The notes below the pieces were generated by a model. It was not told where the DNA came from and searched no databases. It saw only the letters and a program-made list of their open reading frames with translations. Below, one piece after another: positions 8,878-16,711 of a DNA stretch of 32,164 bases; within the stretch, counting starts at the first letter, position 1; each line of letters begins with the position of its first letter. Made by a program: the position numbers and the translations under genes. Origin of the DNA: Gammaproteobacteria bacterium (GTDB lineage Bacteria; Pseudomonadota; Gammaproteobacteria; Enterobacterales; Kangiellaceae); NCBI GenBank assembly GCA_013372875.1, contig JABXIW010000454.1, forward strand, positions 1 through 32,164. The letters run 5' to 3'.

Positions 8878-9588
8878 GTGCGCGCAAAAGTTATCAGTTT
8901 TGTTCAAATGAAGGGTGGAGCGGGTAAAACCACGCTCTGTGCCAATATTGCTTCTACCTTATCGGATCAAGCCAATGTACTCATGATTGATACCGATTTC
9001 CCGCAAAGCTCACTGGATACTTGGTATCAAATTCGTAATGAAAAGTATGTTATTGAGAATTTACAAGTACAAACTGCCAAAAACCTTGCCCAATTGCAGA
9101 AAGTGGTTAGGGATAATTTAGATAACTATGACTATATTTTAATCGATGGTCATCCGCGTATTACCAATATTACTCGCGCCGTTTTGATGCTATCGGATCT
9201 GGCGTTAATTCCTTTAAGCCCATCACAAGTGGAAGTTTGGTCAACTAAGCACTTGGCCGAGATTGTCGAAGAGGCTAAAGCCATAAATCCACATCTTGAA
9301 ACTCGCATTTGCTGGAATCGTTATCGAGTCAGAACCAATTCTGCAGAAGCGGTAGTTGCCGAAGCGAAAAAAGTACTAAAGATTGATGATTTACCAGCAA
9401 AGCTTGGTAATCGTGTGGCCTATCTTGACTCTTTTGCACAAGGTTTGACAGTCGCAGAGTGGCACGATCAAGCTGCAAAAATGGAAATCTGGTCGCTAAC
9501 TTCTGGCATCCAAAGAGTTTTGGAGAAGCAGGGCAATCATCGAATTAAAACCGAAGCACAAGTGGATAAGTTTGCAAAAGGAAAATAA
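8878..9588 (+). CDS. ParA/MinD-family ATPase, orphan
   Basis: 236 residues. The GTG at 8878 is preferred over the ATG at 8860 because GAGGGG (8866-8871) is correctly spaced before it. A deviant Walker A motif, KGGAGKTTL, is at about residues 13-21, followed by the ParA signature LMIDTDFPQSS and a YDYILIDGHPRI switch-type strand. ParA ATPases form ATP-dependent dimers that position DNA, pili, flagella or other cargo. No ParB or centromere-like repeat is visible beside it, so the cargo is unknown. It lies between the pilus tip cluster and the trp leader, separated from pilY1 by 85 bases and with its own candidate promoter. The C-terminal tail after residue 215 is basic and variable. The family call is secure; the role is not. 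Confidence 0.8.
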   Translation: MRAKVISFVQMKGGAGKTTLCANIASTLSDQANVLMIDTDFPQSSLDTWYQIRNEKYVIENLQVQTAKNLAQLQKVVRDNLDNYDYILIDGHPRITNITRAVLMLSDLALIPLSPSQVEVWSTKHLAEIVEEAKAINPHLETRICWNRYRVRTNSAEAVVAEAKKVLKIDDLPAKLGNRVAYLDSFAQGLTVAEWHDQAAKMEIWSLTSGIQRVLEKQGNHRIKTEAQVDKFAKGK

Positions 9589-9604
9589 ATTTTTAAATTA
9601 ATGC

Positions 9605-9633
9605 TTGACCAGAATTTATCTATAGATTAATTT
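9605..9633 (+). promoter_or_regulatory. Candidate promoter of the aromatic/trp supraoperon
   Basis: TTGACC (9605-9610) and TAATTT (9628-9633) are 17 bases apart. The -10 element is weak, and a start near 9640 would make leader peptide 1 almost leaderless. TATAGA at 9621-9626 is a possible -10 of another promoter whose -35 is not visible. Confidence 0.45.
9613..9632 (+). promoter_or_regulatory. Palindromic operator candidate in the trp promoter
   Basis: The 20-base sequence AATTTATCTATAGATTAATT is symmetric at 18 of 20 positions, with a perfect 10-base core ATCTATAGAT. It lies between the candidate -35 and -10, where a repressor would block RNA polymerase. It does not carry the CTAG half-sites of the E. 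coli TrpR operator, so the binding protein is not identified. Confidence 0.45.
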
Positions 9634-9639
9634 ACACTC

Positions 9640-9684
9640 ATGAAAAGATTAAACACAAACATTTCTTGGTGGCGCGCTATTTAG
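9640..9684 (+). CDS. trpL: trp leader peptide 1
   Basis: A 14-residue ORF, MKRLNTNISWWRAI, with two adjacent Trp codons at 9667-9672. It is followed by mutually exclusive RNA arms and a terminator, the arrangement of ribosome-mediated attenuation. When charged tRNA-Trp is scarce, a ribosome stalled at the Trp codons would block arm 1 (9651-9659) and allow the antiterminator. No clear Shine-Dalgarno precedes the ATG. Confidence 0.85.
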   Translation: MKRLNTNISWWRAI

Positions 9685-9743
9685 ATGGCGGGTCTTTTTG
9701 TGTTTGTTGAATTTTAAAGCCCGCACATGTTGCGGGCTTTTTT
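9651..9743 (+). promoter_or_regulatory. Tryptophan attenuator 1 (protector/antiterminator/terminator)
   Basis: Arm 1, AAACACAAA (9651-9659, inside the leader ORF), is complementary to TTTGTGTTT (9697-9705). The antiterminator arm GCGGGTCTTT (9688-9697) pairs with AAAGCCCGC (9716-9724) with one bulged base. The same 9716-9725 arm also pairs with 9731-9740 to form the terminator. A ribosome finishing at the TAG (9682-9684) would cover the antiterminator arm and favour termination; one stalled at the Trp codons would leave it free. Confidence 0.8.
9716..9743 (+). terminator. Attenuator 1 intrinsic terminator
   Basis: AAAGCCCGCA (9716-9725) and TGCGGGCTTT (9731-9740) form a perfect 10-bp stem with a 5-base loop. 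The T tract is 9738-9743. It lies between the two leader peptides and not at the end of a structural gene. Confidence 0.88.
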
Positions 9744-9780
9744 ATGTGCAGTATTTAATGATCAAAGCGAGTTTATTGTT

Positions 9781-9870
9781 ATGAACCATTCTATTAATTC
9801 ACAAGTTGCCAATCAAAATTGGTGGCATTGGATAAAGCGGGCTTATGTTCGAGGATGGTTTATGCTTTAA
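9781..9870 (+). CDS. trpL: trp leader peptide 2
   Basis: A 29-residue ORF starting MNHSINSQ, containing NWWHW (Trp codons at 9820-9825 and 9829-9831) and a fourth Trp at 9856-9858, ending WFML. Four Trp in 29 residues upstream of a second terminator mark it as a second tryptophan-sensing leader. A weak GCGAG at about 9767-9771 could serve as its ribosome site. Confidence 0.8.
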   Translation: MNHSINSQVANQNWWHWIKRAYVRGWFML

Positions 9871-9920
9871 ATAAAGCTATTCGACAAAGCCCGTATCTCA
9901 TCAGAGTGCGGGCTTTTTTT
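9820..9920 (+). promoter_or_regulatory. Tryptophan attenuator 2
   Basis: The arm GCGGGCTT (9837-9844) starts 5 bases after the last clustered Trp codon, still inside leader ORF 2. It can pair with AAGCCCGT (9887-9894), the 5' arm of the following terminator, with one G-U pair. This is an antiterminator alternative. A protector arm for 9837-9844 is not visible nearby, so the switch logic is less clear than in attenuator 1. Confidence 0.65.
9886..9920 (+). terminator. Attenuator 2 intrinsic terminator
   Basis: AAAGCCCGTA (9886-9895) pairs with TGCGGGCTTT (9907-9916), extended by CTC/GAG (9897-9899/9904-9906) past a one-base bulge. Seven T residues follow (9914-9920). The DAHP synthase gene starts 46 bases downstream. 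Confidence 0.87.
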
Positions 9921-9966
9921 ATGCCCCAACGAAATGAATTTATTAATTTTAAGACTAGGAAAACAC

Positions 9967-11022
9967 ATGATTATCATCTTAAAAGCTAACGCTAAAGAAG
10001 CCGATGCAGCTGAAATATTAAAAGAAATTGAAGCCGCTGGATTACAACCTTTGAATATGCCGGGCGTTGAAAGAACTGTGCTCGGCGCATTAGGTGACGA
10101 GCGAATTTTGGAATCGTTGCACCTTGAAAAATACCCGCAAGTGGAAACCATTAAGCCTGTGCTGAGTAAATATAAATTAGTCAGTCGTGAAATATATCCT
10201 CAAGACACTGTTATCCAGTTGGGAAAGACGCCTGTGGGAGCTCAACAGTTCGCCTTGATGGGCGGACCTTGCGCCATCGAAAGTGAAGAGCAATTACTTG
10301 AAACTGCACAATACGTGAAGGCTGCTGGTGCGACGGTTCTTCGCGGCGGGGCATTTAAACCAAGAACCAGCCCCTATTCGTTTCAAGGCTTAGGCTTGGA
10401 TGGGCTAAAAATAATGCAACAAGTGGGCAGAGAAACAGGCTTAGATACCATTACTGAACTAATGGACATTAAGGATTTAGATGACGTTGCTAACTACACT
10501 TCTGCAATTCAAATTGGTGCTCGCAATATGCAAAATTACTCTTTGTTAAAAGCAGTTGGTGAAACTCAAAAGCCTATTTTATTGAAGCGCGGGCTTTCAG
10601 CTACTATTGAAGAATTATTATTAGCCGCTGAGTATATTGTGGCAACGGGCAATCCCAACGTGATGATATGCGAACGTGGTATTCGTACGTTTGAGACGGC
10701 CACTAGAAACACTTTAGATTTAAATGCGGTTGCTTACATTAAGCAAAAAAGTCATTTACCAGTTATCGTTGATCCTTCGCATGCAACAGGTGTTAGAAGC
10801 CTAGTTGCTCCAATGGCTAAAGCTGGTGTAGCTTGTGGTGCCGATGGACTAATTATCGAATGCCATAGAAATCCTATTGAGTCGGTATCAGATGCAGCAC
10901 AAGCCTTGTCACCAACAGACTTTGCAGAGTTACTACAACAGTTAAAACCTTTCATTGAAGCTAGCGGTAGAAGTTTTGTTCCTTTAACTGAAACCGAGCA
11001 AAGAGGTCGATATGCAAGTTAA
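9967..11022 (+). CDS. aroF: 3-deoxy-7-phosphoheptulonate synthase (DAHP synthase, class I-beta)
   Basis: 351 residues. It condenses phosphoenolpyruvate and erythrose 4-phosphate, the first step of the shikimate pathway. The ATG at 9967 has AGGA (9957-9960) six bases before it; the upstream in-frame ATG at 9934 has none. Residues 1-70 (MIIILKANAKEAD...) form the ferredoxin-like/ACT-like regulatory domain of the I-beta type. The catalytic barrel shows GGPCAIES (Cys102), RGGAFKPRTSPYSFQG near 127-141, KRGLSATIEE, VDPSHATG and IIECHRNP. The gene is first in the supraoperon behind the two Trp attenuators, so pathway entry is coupled to tryptophan supply. It overlaps trpE by 11 bases. Confidence 0.95.
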   Translation: MIIILKANAKEADAAEILKEIEAAGLQPLNMPGVERTVLGALGDERILESLHLEKYPQVETIKPVLSKYKLVSREIYPQDTVIQLGKTPVGAQQFALMGGPCAIESEEQLLETAQYVKAAGATVLRGGAFKPRTSPYSFQGLGLDGLKIMQQVGRETGLDTITELMDIKDLDDVANYTSAIQIGARNMQNYSLLKAVGETQKPILLKRGLSATIEELLLAAEYIVATGNPNVMICERGIRTFETATRNTLDLNAVAYIKQKSHLPVIVDPSHATGVRSLVAPMAKAGVACGADGLIIECHRNPIESVSDAAQALSPTDFAELLQQLKPFIEASGRSFVPLTETEQRGRYAS

Positions 11023-12553
11023 CACCTTAATCAAAAAGATACCTTTATCATTGAGTCCAATTGACTCTTATAAGCGAACTTGCCAACTAGGAAGAAAGGC
11101 GGATACCGTGCTGCTAGAAACTGCTGAGGCGGCTAGCCACGCTAATCAAAAAAGTATTATTGGTATTTCAAGTGCAGTTAAAATTAAATCTATAGACGAT
11201 ATAGTTGAGATTTCTGCTTTAAATGATAATGGTAAAGCCTTCTTAAAGTCTTTTGATACTGAAGCCATACAAGAATTTACATTTGAAGTGTCGCCGCAGA
11301 AAATAATTGCCAAGCTCAAACCGCAACCACCAGTCTATGATGAAGAGTTGCGTTTAGTTCAAGCATCAAGTTTAGACATTCTAAAAAGCATCAAGCAACA
11401 ATTAGTTGCTTCGGCGCAAGATAACGAAAGTACATATTTATTGGGCGCATTCAGCTTCGATCTGGTGGATCAATTTGAAGTTTTACCAACAATAAACAAG
11501 CCCGATGAAGACTATGTGTTTTACTTAGCAGATACTTTGTTAATACAGTCCCTGAATTCGAATTCAGCGCAAATCATTGTCAAAGGATTTGGTGAGTATG
11601 CAGCACACAATATTCATTTGGGGTTGCAAATAGAGCAGGTTGAGAAGTTATTACGCATTCCTTCTGAGAGTTATCAGGCATTAAACCAATCATCATGCGT
11701 GCAAGTGTCTATCTCTGATAGAGATTTTATGCAGCAGGTTAATGAGGGTAAAGAGTCAATCCTGCGAGGAGATGTCTTTCAAGTAGTTTTATCTAGAAAT
11801 TATCAAATGGATTGCCAGCAACCTCTGCAGGCATATGAAAATCTCAGAACTTCTAACCCAAGCCCATATATGTACTTTATAAACTTTTCTGATAAGCAAC
11901 TGTTTGGTGCGAGTCCAGAAAGTGCTTTAAAGGTTGATGCTAATAAAGAAGTTAGTTTGTATCCGATAGCTGGTACTCGAAAAAGAGCAATCATCAATGA
12001 ACAAATCGATCATGAGCATGATTCGTTGATTGAGTATGAATTGATTGATGATGAAAAAGAGTCTGCTGAGCATATGATGTTACTTGACTTAGCGCGCAAT
12101 GATATAGCAAGAGTTGTTGAATACGGCACACGCAAAGTGACACAGCTGAAAAAGATTGTTAAATATTCGCACGTTATGCACTTAGTTTCTGAAGTTAAGG
12201 GCAAACTTAGATCCGATTTAGATCCGATTGATGCCTATAAAGCATGCAGCAATATGGGGACTCTTACTGGTGCTCCAAAAATCAAAGCGATGCACCTGAT
12301 TAGAAAGTTTGAGAAAAATGGACGGGGTTTGTATGGCGGAGCTGTTGCAGCAATAAATGCCAACAATGAATTTGATAGCGCTATTATCATTCGCTCAGCA
12401 GTAGTAAAGGACGGTACAGCCAAGATTACTGCTGGCGCAGGAGTAGTTTATGATTCTGTAGCAGAGCTAGAAGCATTGGAAACACAGAATAAAGCTCAGG
12501 CTGTAATAAATGCTTGCCTTGCATCCATCAAATTAAAGGATGTTGCTGCATGA
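11012..12553 (+). CDS. trpE: Anthranilate synthase component I
   Basis: 513 residues, close to the E. coli TrpE length. It converts chorismate and ammonia (from TrpG) to anthranilate. AAGAGG (11001-11006) precedes the ATG. The N-terminal feedback region has LLETAE where E. coli has LLES, the site linked to Trp inhibition. The catalytic part shows YPIAGTRKRA (the family usually has Gly as the last residue), LLDLARNDIARVV, HLVSEVKG, GTLTGAPKIKAM, GLYGGAVA and GAGVVYDS. The stop overlaps the trpG ATG (ATGA), so the two subunits are translationally coupled. Confidence 0.95.
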   Translation: MQVNTLIKKIPLSLSPIDSYKRTCQLGRKADTVLLETAEAASHANQKSIIGISSAVKIKSIDDIVEISALNDNGKAFLKSFDTEAIQEFTFEVSPQKIIAKLKPQPPVYDEELRLVQASSLDILKSIKQQLVASAQDNESTYLLGAFSFDLVDQFEVLPTINKPDEDYVFYLADTLLIQSLNSNSAQIIVKGFGEYAAHNIHLGLQIEQVEKLLRIPSESYQALNQSSCVQVSISDRDFMQQVNEGKESILRGDVFQVVLSRNYQMDCQQPLQAYENLRTSNPSPYMYFINFSDKQLFGASPESALKVDANKEVSLYPIAGTRKRAIINEQIDHEHDSLIEYELIDDEKESAEHMMLLDLARNDIARVVEYGTRKVTQLKKIVKYSHVMHLVSEVKGKLRSDLDPIDAYKACSNMGTLTGAPKIKAMHLIRKFEKNGRGLYGGAVAAINANNEFDSAIIIRSAVVKDGTAKITAGAGVVYDSVAELEALETQNKAQAVINACLASIKLKDVAA

Positions 12554-13161
12554 AATTTTTAATTATCGATAATTACGACTCCTTCATCTATAACCTCAAG
12601 TATGAACTTAATGCATTAGGTATAGAAACTACAATTTGCAGGAATGATATTGCGTTTACAAAACTAGAAGAATTGGCACAACAGCATGATGCGATTGTGT
12701 TGTCACCTGGGCCTTCCAATCCCACCAACGCAGGCCATTGCATAGAGCTTGTTAAAAGCTTTTATTTTCAGAAGCCAATCTTAGGTATTTGCTTAGGTCA
12801 TCAAGTAATTGCCGAGGCTTTTGGAGGAAAAGTAACTAAAGCGCAGCAAGTCGTCCATGGAAAGCACTCTATTATCAATATAGGCAGCAGCGACTTGTTT
12901 GCGAATTTGGGTGCCTCAACTAAAGTTGCGAGATATCACTCGCTAATCGCTCAAGAGTTGCCGCAAAATCTTGCAGTGATTGCCAGCTCTACTAGTGATG
13001 AGGTTATGGCTATAGAGCACAAAGAGTTTCCTGTGTTTGGGCTACAATTTCATCCTGAGAGCATTATGACGCTAAAGGGTAAGCAGATGATCCAAAACTT
13101 CAAGGCAATTGTAATGAAAAACTTAGTCGCTAAGGAGAGTCGTCATGTTGCAAATGCTTGA
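12550..13161 (+). CDS. trpG: Anthranilate synthase component II (glutamine amidotransferase)
   Basis: 203 residues. The ATG at 12550 is chosen because it overlaps the trpE stop and begins the family's MKFLIIDNYDSFIYN; AAAGGA lies at 12535-12540. The class I amidotransferase motifs are VLSPGPSNP, GICLGHQ with the nucleophile Cys, and LQFHPES with His and Glu of the triad. It supplies ammonia to TrpE. It is a separate protein, not fused to TrpD as in E. coli. Its 3' end overlaps trpD by 17 bases. Confidence 0.95.
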   Translation: MKFLIIDNYDSFIYNLKYELNALGIETTICRNDIAFTKLEELAQQHDAIVLSPGPSNPTNAGHCIELVKSFYFQKPILGICLGHQVIAEAFGGKVTKAQQVVHGKHSIINIGSSDLFANLGASTKVARYHSLIAQELPQNLAVIASSTSDEVMAIEHKEFPVFGLQFHPESIMTLKGKQMIQNFKAIVMKNLVAKESRHVANA

Positions 13162-14152
13162 AGATATTTATCAAGGAAGGCATCTAAGTTTTGAGCAAGC
13201 TAAGGTGTCTTTTTCAGAGTTATTAACTGGAAAGGTTGAAGTGCCTGTAGCATCGGCGTTACTTGCTGCGCTTAAAACTAAAGGTGAGTCGGTGGGTGAA
13301 ATTGCCGGCGCTGCCTATGCACTGCGTAAAGCCGCAATGCCTTTTCCTAAAACTGATTATATTACTAGTGATTGTTGTGGCACGGGCGGCGATGGCTTCA
13401 ATACTATTAACGTTTCAACCATTTCTGCATTTGTAGCTGCCACGTTAGGCGTAAAAGTCGTTAAGCATGGAAATCGCTCAGTATCTTCTAAGTGTGGCTC
13501 ATCTGATCTAATGGATGCTTTAGGCATTAACTACCAATTGAGCCCTGAAAAAAGCAAACAATTACTAGATAGGGCTAACTTCTGTTTTCTACTAGCGCCT
13601 CAATACCATCAAGGTGTTAAACATGTAATGCCTATCAGGCAATCTCTAAAGACAAGGACGATATTTAACTTGATTGGTCCGCTGGCTAATCCTGCTGCGC
13701 CTGATATCCAGTTGCTTGGTGTTTATGATTCTCGCTATTGCAAACCATTTGCTGAGATTTTAAATATTCTTGGGTCAAAAAAAGCCATGGTTGTTAATGG
13801 TTCAGGACTAGATGAGGTTGCACTGCATGACAAAACAGACATTGCTTTGCTAGATAATGGTTCTATTGAAACTTTTAGTATTAGTCCTAAAGATTTGGGG
13901 TTGGATAAACATTCAATAGAAGACATGCAAGTGGATACTAAGTTAGATAATTTATCTGCTGCATTAAAAATTATGTCAGGTAAAGGCTCCCAAGCGCACA
14001 ATGACATGATTGCAGCTAATTGCGGAGCTTTACTGTATTTAAATGGTGAAGCTCCATCGCTTAAAGATTCTGTGCGTCTAGCTAAAGACACCATTTTATC
14101 AGGGCAGGTTGCAGAGCATTTACAGCTGATAAAAGAGGTGTCCAATGACTAA
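13145..14152 (+). CDS. trpD: Anthranilate phosphoribosyltransferase
   Basis: 335 residues. It transfers phosphoribosyl from PRPP to anthranilate. A strong AAGGAG (13132-13137) lies 7 bases before the ATG. The PRPP-binding signature CCGTGGDGFNTINVST is clear, with KHGNRSVSSKCGSSDLMDALG and NLIGPLANPA further on. The length is normal for the unfused enzyme. It overlaps trpG upstream and trpC downstream (8 bases). Confidence 0.95.
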   Translation: MLQMLEDIYQGRHLSFEQAKVSFSELLTGKVEVPVASALLAALKTKGESVGEIAGAAYALRKAAMPFPKTDYITSDCCGTGGDGFNTINVSTISAFVAATLGVKVVKHGNRSVSSKCGSSDLMDALGINYQLSPEKSKQLLDRANFCFLLAPQYHQGVKHVMPIRQSLKTRTIFNLIGPLANPAAPDIQLLGVYDSRYCKPFAEILNILGSKKAMVVNGSGLDEVALHDKTDIALLDNGSIETFSISPKDLGLDKHSIEDMQVDTKLDNLSAALKIMSGKGSQAHNDMIAANCGALLYLNGEAPSLKDSVRLAKDTILSGQVAEHLQLIKEVSND

Positions 14153-15503
14153 TATATTGAATGTCATCGTCAATTATAAGCGCGAACTAATAGCGAATAG
14201 TCAGGATGTAACGCCAACAACCAATAGCCAGCGTGATTTCAAAGCAGCTCTTATGAAGTCAGATTTTGGCTTTATTATGGAGTGCAAAAAAGCTTCGCCG
14301 TCCAAAGGGCTCATTCGAGAAGATTTTGATTTATCTGAAATTGTACCTATATATAACCGCTATGCGGATGCCATTTCGGTGTTGACGGAAGAGCGTTTTT
14401 TTCAGGGCAGTTATAAAAATCTAGAATACGTTAGTGAGCATACGGATAAACCAGTTTTATGCAAAGATTTTATCTTAACGCCTAAACAAGTTCGTCAAGC
14501 AAGATTTTATGGCGCTGATGCCGTTCTTTTGATGCTTTCTATCTTATCTGATTCAGAATATATGCTCTGTCAGCAGGAAGCTGCCAAATACCAGATGGAT
14601 GTTTTAACAGAAGTTCATGATGAATCAGAGTTGCAAAGAGCCATCGCCTTAGGTAGTGATATTATTGGTATTAACAATCGTGACCTCAAAACACTTAAAA
14701 CTTCACTTAACCATACAAAAACACTTTTTTCTTTAGTACCCAAAGATAGAGTTATTATTACTGAGTCTGGTATCAATGATCATTCGGATATCATTGAGAT
14801 GTCGCAATTTGCCGATGCTTGCTTAGTTGGTTCCTCTCTAATGCAACATGCCGATCTTAATCAAGCTGCTTCGAAGCTGGTGTATGGTGATATTAAAATT
14901 TGTGGTGTAACCAGCCAGATTGACCTAAATGTTTCAGAGCAAACTGAGGCATCTCACCTTGGCATTATTTTTTCCGAAAAATCAAAAAGAAAGGTTACTG
15001 TTCCGTTAGTATCTAAATCAAAGCCATTAATAGGTGTTTTTCAAAATCAACCGCTTGATTTTGTCTTAAAGCAAGTTTCCGATTATCAACTTAATGGCGT
15101 TCAGCTGCATGGTTCTGAGGATAAACCTTATATTGAAGATTTAAGAGAAAAATTAGGACGCACTTTTTTTATATCAAAAGTTACACATGTGACAGGCTCA
15201 ATTGATGAATTATGCTTTGAAAATCTGGATGAAGTATTGCTTGATACTCAAATTAAAGGTCAACAAGGCGGTACAGGTAAAGCATTTGATTGGAGTTTAT
15301 TGTCGCAGCATCAAATACAAAGCAACAAACACAAAATCAGAGTGGCGGGTGGCTTAAACTCCTCTAATATCCGAGAAATAAAAAAGAAAGGCTTTTATAA
15401 GTTGGATGTTTGCAGCGGTAGTGAGTCCAGCCCTGGCATTAAATGTCCGGATAAATTGAATAATATTTTTGCCAATAGCAAACTCAAAGGTTTAGTTAGA
15501 TGA
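14145..15503 (+). CDS. trpCF: Bifunctional indole-3-glycerol phosphate synthase / phosphoribosylanthranilate isomerase
   Basis: 452 residues, matching E. coli TrpC, which is the same fusion. Residues 1 to about 250 are the IGPS barrel: [11 protein letters not shown] (45-55), [13 protein letters not shown] and [10 protein letters not shown]. Residues about 255-452 are the PRAI barrel: KICGV with the catalytic Cys, GVQLHG, and [14 protein letters not shown] with the catalytic Asp, then VAGGLN. It performs the third and fourth steps after chorismate. The ATG overlaps trpD, and the stop overlaps the trpB ATG (ATGA). Confidence 0.95.
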   Translation: MTNILNVIVNYKRELIANSQDVTPTTNSQRDFKAALMKSDFGFIMECKKASPSKGLIREDFDLSEIVPIYNRYADAISVLTEERFFQGSYKNLEYVSEHTDKPVLCKDFILTPKQVRQARFYGADAVLLMLSILSDSEYMLCQQEAAKYQMDVLTEVHDESELQRAIALGSDIIGINNRDLKTLKTSLNHTKTLFSLVPKDRVIITESGINDHSDIIEMSQFADACLVGSSLMQHADLNQAASKLVYGDIKICGVTSQIDLNVSEQTEASHLGIIFSEKSKRKVTVPLVSKSKPLIGVFQNQPLDFVLKQVSDYQLNGVQLHGSEDKPYIEDLREKLGRTFFISKVTHVTGSIDELCFENLDEVLLDTQIKGQQGGTGKAFDWSLLSQHQIQSNKHKIRVAGGLNSSNIREIKKKGFYKLDVCSGSESSPGIKCPDKLNNIFANSKLKGLVR

Positions 15504-16711
15504 ATATGAAAGTAGATACCAATTATGAATACAATGGCGCATATATTGGTCAGTATGGCGGCCAGTTTGTACCACAAATTTTAATGCCAGCTCTCGAGCA
15601 GCTTGAAAAAGCATTTGAAGAATCTGTTGCCAATGATGTGTTTCAAGCAGAACTCACGCGGCTTTTGAATCAATATGCAGGAAGACCAACTCCATTAACG
15701 GAGTGTAGTAGTTTTGCAGTTAAGCCAAATGTTAGAGTTTTTCTAAAAAGAGAAGACTTACTACATGGCGGAGCTCACAAAACTAACCAAGTATTAGCTC
15801 AAGCCTTGCTGGCAAAACGCATGGGAAAGCGAAGGATTATTGCAGAGACCGGTGCTGGTCAACATGGAGTGGCTACAGCTTTGGCTTGTGCTTTGCTTGA
15901 CCTAGAGGCTGTTATTTATATGGGTGCTAAGGACATAGAACGCCAAGCTCCTAATGTTTTTCGTATGAAACTAATGGGGGCTAAAGTAATTGCTGTCGAC
16001 AATGGTAGCGGCAGTTTAAAAGATGCAATCAACGAAGCCTTACGAGATTGGGCTGCGTCTTACGATACAACCCATTATTTATTGGGTACTGCGGCGGGCC
16101 CACATCCATTTCCTAAAATGGTAAAAACCTATCAAAAAATTATTGGTGAAGAAGCCAAACAACAAATACTTGAGCAAGTTGGGAAACTACCCGATGCAGT
16201 CATAGCTTGTGTTGGCGGTGGCTCTAATGCCATTGGGATATTTGCCGATTTTATAAAGGAAACTGAAGTGGAGTTGATTGGCGTTGAGCCTGCAGGTAAA
16301 GGTCTTGATTCATCGCAGCATGGCGCCACTTTGATAAAAGGTACGGAAGGAATAATTCATGGCGCCCGTACTCAAACCTTACAAACTACCGAAGGTCAGA
16401 TAAAAGAGTCGCATTCCGTTTCGGCTGGGTTAGATTATCCTGCGGTGGGTCCTGAACACGTTCATTTAATGACTTCAGGTCGAGCCCAATATGTTGGCAT
16501 CACCGACCAAGAAGCGCTAGAAGCCTTTCAGGAGCTTTCAAGAACCGAAGGCATTATTCCTGCGTTGGAATCGTCTCATGCATTGGCTTATGCCAAAAAA
16601 CTTACGGATAGCACCACCAAACCCATGAACATTATTGTTAATTTATCGGGTAGGGGAGATAAAGATTTAATGCTTGTCATGGATAAATTAGCTGCTAAGG
16701 AGCAACTTTAA
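15500..16711 (+). CDS. trpB: Tryptophan synthase beta subunit
   Basis: 403 residues. It joins indole and serine to make tryptophan using PLP. The Schiff-base lysine is Lys94 in HGGAHKTNQ, and the phosphate-binding loop is [18 protein letters not shown] at 17-26 and the ending [10 protein letters not shown] are typical. A second ATG at 15506 could also start it, but the ATG at 15500 overlaps the trpC stop. The stop shares one base with the trpA ATG (TAATG). Confidence 0.95.
   Translation: MNMKVDTNYEYNGAYIGQYGGQFVPQILMPALEQLEKAFEESVANDVFQAELTRLLNQYAGRPTPLTECSSFAVKPNVRVFLKREDLLHGGAHKTNQVLAQALLAKRMGKRRIIAETGAGQHGVATALACALLDLEAVIYMGAKDIERQAPNVFRMKLMGAKVIAVDNGSGSLKDAINEALRDWAASYDTTHYLLGTAAGPHPFPKMVKTYQKIIGEEAKQQILEQVGKLPDAVIACVGGGSNAIGIFADFIKETEVELIGVEPAGKGLDSSQHGATLIKGTEGIIHGARTQTLQTTEGQIKESHSVSAGLDYPAVGPEHVHLMTSGRAQYVGITDQEALEAFQELSRTEGIIPALESSHALAYAKKLTDSTTKPMNIIVNLSGRGDKDLMLVMDKLAAKEQL

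Noticed and set aside
9934..9966. ATG at 9934 as the DAHP synthase start
   Set aside because: It lacks a ribosome site and lies just after the attenuator T tract. The ATG at 9967 has AGGA six bases before it and begins the family's N-terminal strand.
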